This document shows positions 17,707 through 25,771 of a DNA stretch of 64,000 nucleotides, in pieces (the stretch's first letter is position 1; each line of letters starts with the position of its first letter). The position numbers and the translations under genes were made by a program. Below the pieces are notes generated by a model that did not search any database, was not told the DNA's origin, and was given only the letters and a program-made list of their open reading frames with translations. The DNA is from G963668435 sp963668435 (GTDB lineage: Bacteria > Latescibacterota > Latescibacteria > Latescibacterales > Latescibacteraceae), in NCBI GenBank assembly GCA_963668435.2, contig CAXXSC010000006.1, positions 620,001-684,000 of the forward strand. Direction: 5' to 3'.

Positions 17707-18825
17707 ATGAAAAATACAAATGACAAGTCAACAGTCCTGGTCGTTGACGACACACCCGAGAATATAGATGTCCTGGTCGGTATTCTCAAAGACGACTACA
17801 AAGTGAAAGTAGCGCTGAATGGAGAAAAGGCACTCCAGATAGTTGTGACCGCGAAAGAGCCGCCGGACCTGATCCTCCTCGACATTATGATGCCTGGCAT
17901 GGATGGCTACGAGGTCTGCCGCCGTTTGAAGGAAAGCGCTTTCTCCCGTAAAATTCCTGTAATATTTGTGACCGCAAAAGGCGAAACGGAGGATGAGGCA
18001 AAGGGGTTCAAGCTTGGAGCTGTGGACTACATTACTAAGCCGGTGAGTCCGGCGATTGTAAAAGCCCGTGTCAAAACCCAGTTGGATCTTTACGATCAAA
18101 ATCGTGTTCTGGAAAACATGGTCAAGGAACGCACCAGAGACCTTGCACTGACCCAGGATGTCACACTCAGAAGCCTTGCATCCCTTGCGGAAACCCGTGA
18201 CAACGAGACTGGCGGACATATCATGCGAACACAACGATATGTTCAGATCCTTGCCGAACAACTCATGGCACATCCGTCATTCCGGGATTTCCTCGACGAG
18301 CAGATGGTGGATGACCTGTATAAATCAGCGCCGCTTCATGATATTGGAAAAGTCGGTGTCGCAGATAAAATCCTGCTGAAACCGGGAAAACTGGACAATG
18401 ACGAGTTCGATGAGATGAAAAAGCACACTGTCTACGGCCGCGATGCCATTCTGCGTGCGGAGGAAAGTTTCAGTGAAGCCTCAGGCAGTGATGCGTTCGC
18501 GTTCCTTAAAATCGCCCGGGAACTCGCGTATTCCCATCATGAAAAATGGGATGGAACCGGTTACCCTGAGGGAACGTCCGGTGTCAATATCCCGCTGCCG
18601 GGACGTCTCATGGCCATTGCCGATGTTTATGATGCGCTCATCAGTAAAAGAGTCTATAAACCGCCGTTTTCACACAGCAAGGCGGCCGATATCATCGGCG
18701 AGGGAAAAGGAAAACATTTCGATCCCGATATAGTCGATGCGTTTGAGGCCAGCGAACAGCTCTTTCTGCATGTTGCATTGGAACTGTCAGACAATGACGA
18801 ACAGCGGGAGGCGCTGAGAGGATAA
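17707..18825 (+). CDS. Response regulator with active-looking HD-GYP c-di-GMP phosphodiesterase
   Basis: 372 residues, RpfG-type. REC about 8-125 with LVVDD, phospho-Asp in LLDIMMPGMDG and the KP loop. HD-GYP domain about 155-355: H211-D212 in PLHDIGKVG, H277-H278-E279 in SHHEKW, and GTGYP at 283-287, so all metal and substrate motifs are intact. The expected reaction is hydrolysis of c-di-GMP to pGpG or GMP, controlled by phosphorylation of the REC domain. It shares a near-identical receiver (VDDT...ENIDVL, ALNGEKAL) with the preceding dead paralogue, so the pair arose by duplication. It is the last gene of the operon begun by the TonB receptor and links the ligand signal to second-messenger turnover. 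Confidence 0.93.
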   Translation: MKNTNDKSTVLVVDDTPENIDVLVGILKDDYKVKVALNGEKALQIVVTAKEPPDLILLDIMMPGMDGYEVCRRLKESAFSRKIPVIFVTAKGETEDEAKGFKLGAVDYITKPVSPAIVKARVKTQLDLYDQNRVLENMVKERTRDLALTQDVTLRSLASLAETRDNETGGHIMRTQRYVQILAEQLMAHPSFRDFLDEQMVDDLYKSAPLHDIGKVGVADKILLKPGKLDNDEFDEMKKHTVYGRDAILRAEESFSEASGSDAFAFLKIARELAYSHHEKWDGTGYPEGTSGVNIPLPGRLMAIADVYDALISKRVYKPPFSHSKAADIIGEGKGKHFDPDIVDAFEASEQLFLHVALELSDNDEQREALRG

Positions 18826-19403
18826 AAATAGAGAAAACTTAAATCGGTGAAACAGGCTTGGATTCCGCACTTATTCGTGTGTCGAGCATGGTGGTCCGCT
18901 AACAACTGATTAGCTGGCTGAATTGAAAATCCGCCCATTAATGAATCCGAACGAGTGTAGAATATACAGAATACATGCATGTGTGAGAATGTGCGAATAA
19001 TCGACGGCAATGAAAATTCGCTGTACTTGATTAGTGTTGAATAATTTTTGCTTATCTGTCAGCATATGCTTGGGGTATAATATGCTGTAGTCTCAAATAA
19101 TATGCCGCCCGCTATTTAAACCTTGATGTCGAAGGTTTTTTTATTTTTTCTAAAAGTCCAATTCCCCCGGTGTTACTATCAAGTCTACGAAACCCGTACC
19201 AACGCCGCTGCTTAGAATAGTCGCCTGATAGACAATGTGCCACTTTCATTTGGACAAAATGCCTTTTATCTTAAATTACACAAAAAATGTCCACCGCAAT
19301 AGGACGCTGTTTTTGTTTGAATTATTGCTGTTTCATGTGTTTTGGTACAGTAATTGCCATATTTGTTAAGTTGTGATAATAATTATTATTCGAGGTATTT
19401 AGT
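18826..19403. other. 578-bp intergenic region
   Basis: No protein gene seen. AT-rich, with an exact TATAAT at 19076-19081 (no good -35) and a terminator at 19117-19145. The ribosome site GAGG, 8 nt before ATG 19404, belongs to the next kinase. A short RNA of about 60 nt between the -10 and the terminator is possible. Confidence 0.45.
19117..19145 (+). terminator. Rho-independent terminator
   Basis: AACCTT (19119-19124), loop GATGTCG, AAGGTT (19132-19137), followed by a run of T. It could end the HD-GYP operon about 300 nt past its stop, or end a short independent RNA. Confidence 0.65.
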
Positions 19404-22400
19404 ATGAGTGGTAGTAAAGAAATCAATAGAAAGCTCCGTACTGAATGCAGCACTTCTCAGGGAAAAGATGACCTGTTTCAGAAACTGATAGAGACTGATA
19501 ACGATGTTTGGTTTGTCATGTCCCTACCAGATGGCCACTATGAATATATGAGTCCGAATGCGATAGATGTTTTCGGATATTCTCCTGATGATTTCTATAA
19601 TTCCCCCCTTCTGATTAATTCAATAGCACATCCCGAATGGCGTGAATTTGTTGCCGAAAAATGGCCGTTTCTGCCAGACGGTGACACACCGTCTGCCTAT
19701 GAGTATCAGATTATCCATAAAAAAGGCGAAACAAGAAAGGTGTGTCAAAGAAATCAAATACAGTACGATGAAAATGGCCACGCTGTTTCTCTTATTGGAA
19801 AAAGTAACGGATGTTACCTCCCGGAATAATATTGAAGAAGAGCGGAAACGCCTGTGTGATATTTTCGATAACATACATATTGGACTCCATGTACTTTATC
19901 TGGAAAAAGCAGATGACAAAGAAGGCAGAACCCTTCGTATTATTAATACAAACAAGGCTGCCGAAGATATATCGGGAATACCGAATAATGTCATGTTGGG
20001 ACATACTATTGATGAGGCATTCCCTTCGGTGCGTACAACTCTTGATGTTGAATCAGGCAAGTGCCTTCCCGAAGTTTATGCGAATATTGCCATCACAAAC
20101 AAGACAATTAATATAAATAATGTTCATTATGAAGATGAGCGTATTGCCCCAAATTATTATGAAGTTAAGGCGTTTCCTCTGCCGGATAGATGTGTGGGGG
20201 TATCCTTTACTAATATCACCGAGCAGATTGAATCCGTAGAGGCGTTGACTGATTCGCAGAATATGCTTGATACTATCCTGCAGAATATGCCCGGGGGCCT
20301 TACTATAATCAGTGAAGATTACAAAATAATCCAGGTTAACAATAGAACTTGTGAAATTACCGGCTATACTGAAGATGAACTTGTCGGACAGTATTGTGAT
20401 ATAATATGTCCCAAGGGATCAGCGTCAAAAGAGTGCCCGATCTGGGCTCTGGGCAATGACACTTTTTCCGGTATGGATACGACTATCAAATGTAAGGATG
20501 GCCAGAAGAATCCCATATTAAAAAATGCTCGCAAAGTGACCATTGAGGGAAAACAGTATATTCTTGAAAATTTCCAGGATATCAGTAAGGTCAAGGAAGC
20601 CGAAGAAAAACTGCAGCTGTATAAACTGGCAAATGACCATTCTGTCGACGCTGTGTTCTGGATAGATGCAAGTGCACGGTTTGTGTATGTAAATGAGGCT
20701 GCGAGCCGTTTGCTGGAGTATTCACAAGATGAATTGCTGACAATGACAGTCTATGATATTGATCCGGCGTTACAAGAGCACGAGTGGGCCCACTATTGGG
20801 ATATATTGAAGCACAAGAAATCATTTGTCAATGAATCAAAGCATCGGAAAAAGTCAGGCGTATTATTCCCGGTGGAACTGACATCCAACTACATACTTTA
20901 TTCGGGAAAAGAATTTAACTGCTCATATGCCCGTGACATTACCGAGAGAAAACGGTCTGAGCAAATTCTGCGAGAGAGTGAAGAGCGGATAAGGACAATT
21001 TATGAGAATTCGCCAATACTTATTTATATGCTTGATGAGAATAAACAGTGCATACTATGGAACAAGCAATGTAATCAGATTTTGGGCTGGACCATTGAAG
21101 AAATTAATACGTATACAAATATATTGTCACACCTCTTTCTATATCCCGAGGCGTTCGAACTGGCAATGCAGGAGTTTATTGTTAACCCTTCCGGACAATT
21201 CATGGAATGGGATACCAAGACAAAAAATCAGGAAATCCGCAATATAATGTGGGCCGCATTCAATGTCCCCGATGGAACGGTGATAGGCCTTGGGTATGAT
21301 ATAACTGATGCGAAAAAGCATGAAAAAGAAAAAGCACGTCTGGAGGAACAATACCGTCAGGCCCAGAAAGTGGAGTCAATCGGAAGACTGGCCGGGGGTG
21401 TCGCCCATGATCTCAACAATTTGCTGACACCCATACTGGGTTACACGGAAATCCTTCTGCACAAATCGGATTTCGATGAGGATAACGCGGATTCACTGAA
21501 AGAGATCATGCATGCAGGCGTAAGGGCCCGGGACCTCGTGAAACAGTTACTGGCTTTCAGCAGAAAACAGCTTCTGGAATATAAACCGCTCCACATGAAC
21601 ACAACGATCAGGAAATTCGAGAAACTGTTGCGGCGCACAATCAGGGAAAATATCGAAATAGAGATTAAACTGTCGGATGACATCCGGACTATCATGGCTG
21701 ATGTCGGTCAGATTGAGCAGGTGATCATGAACCTCGCAATCAATGCCCAGGATGCCATGCCGGAGGGTGGGAAATTAACCATTGAAACCGGAATGGTTGA
21801 TGTCGATCATAATTTTATGGCAAAATGTCCTGATACCGAGCCCGGGCACTATGTTAAGATGGCGGTCAGTGATACCGGCTGCGGCATGAGTGAAGAGGTG
21901 CGAAGCCATATTTTCGAGCCGTTTTTCTCAACAAAGGGCGAAATGGGGAACGGTCTCGGCCTGGCGACTGTTTACGGTATTGTAAAACAGCACGCAGGAA
22001 ACATTTTTGTTTTCAGCAAAGCCGGCATGGGAACCACTTTTGAGGTATTCCTGCCAATAAGTGAAGATGAAAGCACGGGATCAGATTGTACGGAAAAAAA
22101 TGATAAAGACCATAAAGGTTCCGAAACGATCCTGCTTGTTGAGGACAATGCGCAAATTCGCCGTCTCGGCCGCTCCATCCTTGAGTTAAAAGGATATAAT
22201 GTTCTGGTCGCAGAAAATGGCGATGAAGCGCAGAAAATGTTAAAAGAACACAATAGCTCGGTTCATCTCCTGCTGACCGATGTGATCATGCCGGGAATGA
22301 ATGGTAAGATGCTGTATGAAAAAACGTTGAAAATTCATCCTGAGTTAAAAGTTGTTTATATGTCAGGATACACCGATGACGTTATTGCCAGTCACGGTAT

Positions 22401-22497
22401 TAAGGAAAGTGGCATGTATTTTCTCGATAAACCGTTCACCATAGAGACAATGTCCTCTATCGTACGGGAGGCATTGGACTCTTATTCCGATTCATGA
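19404..22497 (+). CDS. Soluble PAS hybrid histidine kinase, frameshifted near its N-terminus
   Basis: ATG 19404 has GAGG 8 nt upstream. The first frame encodes a PAS domain but ends at 19829. The rest continues in the next frame from before 19830 to 22497. The switch fits a run of five A (19799-19803): with four, the frame would read GHAVSLIGKVTDVTS without a break, giving about 1030 residues. Order: PAS (about 25-135), PAS, PAS with a CDIICP...KECP cysteine motif, PAS, PAS, HisKA with GGVAHDLNN (about 660-730), HATPase, and a C-terminal REC (about 905-1025) with LLTDVIMPGMNG. No membrane segment. If the extra A is real, the product would begin inside the frame without its first PAS. A homopolymer assembly error is equally possible. 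Confidence 0.85.
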
Positions 22498-22536
22498 GAA
22501 GGCATTTTTCTGACATACTCATGTTTATCGAAAGAA

Positions 22537-22567
22537 CTTCCCGCTTATGCATTGGGAGGTTTTTTTG
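22537..22567 (+). terminator. Rho-independent terminator of the kinase gene
   Basis: CTTCCC (22537-22542), loop GCTTATGCATT-like, GGGAGG (22554-22559 region), then seven T to about 22567. It lies 40 nt past the kinase stop. Confidence 0.75.
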
Positions 22568-22703
22568 CAGCGCGCCCCGCGGATTGTCCTGTTGTAAAAT
22601 AATCTTTCCTTATTCTATTCTCTTCCTGATAAGTTTGTGAATCAATTGTCTGACAGGTAGGCGCATAAGATGTCAGCCAGGAAATTTTCAGGAAAGAATT
22701 TTC

Positions 22704-22742
22704 TTGACAGATCCTAACTACAGGTGTATATATACAGGTGTA
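22704..22742 (+). promoter_or_regulatory. Promoter with two BlaI/MecI-type operators
   Basis: TTGACA (22704-22709), 17-bp spacer, TATATA (22727-22732): a near-consensus sigma-70 promoter. Two identical TACAGGTGTA boxes (22719-22728 and 22733-22742) flank and overlap the -10. TACA-N2-TGTA is the core of known BlaI/MecI operators, and the downstream gene is a BlaI homologue. Direct autoregulation of the operon is a strong inference. Confidence 0.85.
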
Positions 22743-22758
22743 GGTGATAGGGGGTAAA

Positions 22759-23130
22759 ATGTTAAGATCTGTGCCGGGACATATGCAGATAAGAATTCTG
22801 CAAGTCCTGTGGAAAAACGGGCGGATGACAGCCCGTGAAATAACCGACAAGATCAATGAAAGCGGCAAAATTGCCCATACGACTGTACAGACCCTTCTGA
22901 AAAGAATGGAAAAGAAGGGGATTGTGGGCTATGATGTCGATAACAGGACATTCATTTACTATCCGCTGGTCCATGAGGAAGATGTCAAGGAAATGACTGT
23001 GGATGAGGTTGTCAACGCTGTTTTCAGCGGTTCCGCAGACGGCCTTATTTCATATCTGATAAAGAAAGAACCATTGAGTCCGGACACAATTCTTGAACTT
23101 AGAAAGTATATCGACGAACAAGGTGAGTAG
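22759..23130 (+). CDS. BlaI/MecI-family repressor
   Basis: 123 residues from ATG 22759; GGGGG (22750-22754) is 4 nt upstream, and a GTG at 22744 in frame is less likely. Winged helix-turn-helix about 8-80 (ILQVLWKNGRMTAREI, TTVQTLLKRMEKKG, a wing with YYP), then a C-terminal dimerisation part (VVNAVFSGSADGLISYLI) of the type cleaved when BlaR1-like proteases are triggered. Spacing to the M56 protease gene is 2 nt. The operators at its own promoter match the family consensus. Expected role: repress this two-gene operon until the membrane protease signals. No beta-lactamase gene is nearby, so the inducing condition need not be a beta-lactam. Confidence 0.92.
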   Translation: MLRSVPGHMQIRILQVLWKNGRMTAREITDKINESGKIAHTTVQTLLKRMEKKGIVGYDVDNRTFIYYPLVHEEDVKEMTVDEVVNAVFSGSADGLISYLIKKEPLSPDTILELRKYIDEQGE

Positions 23131-23132
23131 CA

Positions 23133-25601
23133 ATGAATGTCGAAATGATTTCAGCCTGGCTTATCCGTCTTTCTGGCCCTGTTTTCTTTTTCTGTTTCAC
23201 GATACTTGTGCAGACCGCAATCATCATTATGCTCGGTCTTTTCTGTTCCCACATGATACGGAACAGAGGTGCGGCCTTTCAGTCAACGGTTTTGAGGACA
23301 GCGCTTATACTTGTCCTTGTCAGTCCGCCTGGAGTGCTTATATCGCGTCATTTTCATTCAGTCGGAATCGTTGTTGATGTGACACCGGTTGTTGAAAGCA
23401 CCCTCGCTGCTGAACAGCCGTTATCCGCTGTGGATCGGCGCTCTGGGAATATGTACCGTTCCGAAATCCCTTCGACTGTCCATGACAATTCCGGCGAGTC
23501 CACCGTACACAGCACTGTCATTGCTGGCGGCGATCAGGACGAAATTGCGGAACTTTCCCATGAAGGCTGTAACAGCGGATGGCTTTCCGGTTTTCTTAAA
23601 TATGGCATGTTCGCCATTCCATTGTTTTTTGCCGTGCTATGGGTCGGATTCTCCCTGTTTCGGGCAGTGCAGCTGGGTATTGCGTATGTCCGGCTTCGTG
23701 AACTGCTTAATTTTTCGCATCTCGCCTCCAGGCCGGTATTGGAAATGTCCGATAGAATTGCCGCCCGGCTCGATGTAATGCCGCCCCTTGTCATGGTGAA
23801 TTCGCTTATATCCTCCCCGTTTATTTCCGGTCTGTTCCAGCCGGTGCTGTATATCCCCGCGAAAGACACAGAGTCTGTTATTTCACGACATGAGATATTG
23901 ATACATGAGCTTGCCCATGTAAAAAGGAAAGACATCCTCTGGAATTTCCTGTTCAGTTTCGCTTCCATTATCCTGCCGGTCCAGCCTCTGCTGGCTTTGC
24001 TTGGCAGGGAGCTGGAAAAAAACAGCGAGTTTGTCTGTGATGATTATGTCCTTCACTATCAAATCAATAGAAAACAGTATGCCACAACGTTGCTCGATAT
24101 GGCTGAATCAATGCATGAACAGATGCGCGGAAGTATTTTCCAATATAACGCTTCCCTTGTCTCCTCTCCATTGGAACAGCGGATAAAACGTATAATCGAC
24201 AAATCAAGACAGATTGCTACGGTGACTGACTGGAAAACGAAACTGCTGATTTGGATCAGCACACCGTGCATGACGTTAATGGTGATGTTCTGCAGTTTTG
24301 AGGCTGGCGGTACAATACGGGACACAGGAAGTTCTGTTCAGCCGGCCGACACCATGTTTGTGCTTTCCCAAAAACCATTGTTTGACCGTATCGATGTGCT
24401 TGAGAAAAGAATCAGAGCTGCAAGAAGTAGTATAGATACTATTCCTTTCCTTGACAGCTTACCGGTTTTGTCCCACCGCACATTAAATGAGCAAATGACA
24501 AGCATTAACGCGATGAATGTTTCCGGCTTTGAGGATCAGGAGCATATCACTGAGTCGGCAATCGATTTTGACATGGATGTCGACGATCTTTATAGCCATG
24601 TTGTAATAGAACAAGCTGATGACAGCACAACATATCATGACGCCAGACACCCGGCTAAAATGGTGTTTGCGGGCAGAACCGCAAGAAACGTGTCCGATGA
24701 AACCATACTGCCGACAACGCTTGAGATACGGTTTGTCACCAATCAGACTGAGATTGGTAACGCAACAAAGCTGAAACCGTCGATTAAATCGTATTACAAT
24801 GTAATATCACCGGCGGAGCTATTGGAAGGGAAGACAAATATCGATACCTCGATGGGACAAATGTCCGCAAATGCGGTATTCGAAATCAATAAGCCCGGGA
24901 AAAGTGTTAAGATAAAGATCGACGCCCAGGCGAACTATTTTGAGGATCTCGGAAGCGGTATTTATCCGGCGCCTGGCAGCGTTAAAAATAAATGGAAATG
25001 GAATCAGAATATTGATATTCCTATCGAGCCAAACAGAAAGAATGTTGTTGAAATTATGGTCAAAATGTCGAAAGAAATCGATATTAACAGAATTGAAAAA
25101 ACAAAAGAAAACAGGAAAAGCAAAGCTAAAAAAGAGCCCTATGATTTCAAGGAACTCGACAGCAGCTTATTCAATTCAAATCCGTTACTATTAACAGAAA
25201 ATGCACGTAAGGAAGATGCGGCAAAAATAACAATTCTCGAGATACAGCTTGTTACTGACCAGACAAAGAGTGGGCCGGGAACGAGTATGGGACCTGCGAT
25301 AAAAGCAGACTACGCAATGCTTTTGCCAGCACGACAGATAAAAGGCGTCACGCGTATCGATACTGAAAAGAAACAAATGTCAGCCAGAGCTGTTTATGAA
25401 ATATTGGATCCTGAAAACAAGGTTCAAATAAAAATACATGCAAGCTCTCACTACAATGGTAATCTCCGCAGATTTAATATGCCCAAAAAATGGAGTCACA
25501 GTAAGGATTTCGATATCTCTGTTATACCCAACAAAAAAAATTTGGTCCAGATCATAGTCAAAATGTCCGGTGATATCGAAATCAAAAACATTGGAAAATA
25601 A
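23133..25601 (+). CDS. M56 (BlaR1-like) membrane protease with a duplicated unknown C-terminal domain
   Basis: 822 residues. Membrane helices about 10-35, 50-68, 155-178, one near 265-285 and a last one about 370-392. The M56 zinc site is intact: H258-E-L-A-H262 and E299 in NSEFVCDDY. BlaR1 and MecR1 carry a penicillin-binding sensor domain after the last helix. Here that domain is absent. Instead there is a ~430-residue extracellular part with a linker and two related ~110-residue units (from about 525 and about 700), each opening LEI-RF/QL-VT-DQT and containing SANAVFEI or SARAVYEI and ending with a VEIMVKMS or VQIIVKMS strand. Paired with BlaI upstream. I infer a zinc protease that senses an envelope condition through the repeats and relieves BlaI repression. 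Ligand unknown. Confidence 0.88.
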   Translation: MNVEMISAWLIRLSGPVFFFCFTILVQTAIIIMLGLFCSHMIRNRGAAFQSTVLRTALILVLVSPPGVLISRHFHSVGIVVDVTPVVESTLAAEQPLSAVDRRSGNMYRSEIPSTVHDNSGESTVHSTVIAGGDQDEIAELSHEGCNSGWLSGFLKYGMFAIPLFFAVLWVGFSLFRAVQLGIAYVRLRELLNFSHLASRPVLEMSDRIAARLDVMPPLVMVNSLISSPFISGLFQPVLYIPAKDTESVISRHEILIHELAHVKRKDILWNFLFSFASIILPVQPLLALLGRELEKNSEFVCDDYVLHYQINRKQYATTLLDMAESMHEQMRGSIFQYNASLVSSPLEQRIKRIIDKSRQIATVTDWKTKLLIWISTPCMTLMVMFCSFEAGGTIRDTGSSVQPADTMFVLSQKPLFDRIDVLEKRIRAARSSIDTIPFLDSLPVLSHRTLNEQMTSINAMNVSGFEDQEHITESAIDFDMDVDDLYSHVVIEQADDSTTYHDARHPAKMVFAGRTARNVSDETILPTTLEIRFVTNQTEIGNATKLKPSIKSYYNVISPAELLEGKTNIDTSMGQMSANAVFEINKPGKSVKIKIDAQANYFEDLGSGIYPAPGSVKNKWKWNQNIDIPIEPNRKNVVEIMVKMSKEIDINRIEKTKENRKSKAKKEPYDFKELDSSLFNSNPLLLTENARKEDAAKITILEIQLVTDQTKSGPGTSMGPAIKADYAMLLPARQIKGVTRIDTEKKQMSARAVYEILDPENKVQIKIHASSHYNGNLRRFNMPKKWSHSKDFDISVIPNKKNLVQIIVKMSGDIEIKNIGK

Positions 25602-25614
25602 GTTATTGTGTCAG

Positions 25615-25647
25615 AACGACGGCTGAATTGTGGTGAGAGCCGCCGTT
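25615..25647. terminator. Hairpin between convergent genes
   Basis: AACGACGGCT (25615-25624) pairs with AGCCGCCGTT (25638-25647), one mismatch, 13-nt loop. It lies 14 nt past the M56 stop and before the convergent kinase pseudogene. There is no strong U-tract, so termination strength is uncertain. Confidence 0.45.
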
Positions 25648-25771
25648 ATCAGATTACGATTCGTCTTGCTGGCAATCGTGTAAAGGCAAATAGTGGCAAC
25701 TACAATTAAGTGCCAGTTAAATACATTTCTGTGATTTGAGTGAGCCCTTCCTGTCGAGTAATCCTTTTATC

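Larger units (their letters stand above)
22498..22758. other. Intergenic region between kinase and BlaI gene
   Basis: Holds the kinase terminator (22537-22567) and the promoter with duplicated operators of the BlaI/M56 operon (22704-22742). Nothing else recognised. Confidence 0.6.

Noticed and set aside
23133..25601. Calling the M56 protein a beta-lactam receptor (BlaR1/MecR1)
   Set aside because: The protease part fits, but the penicillin-binding sensor domain with SxxK/KTG motifs is absent.
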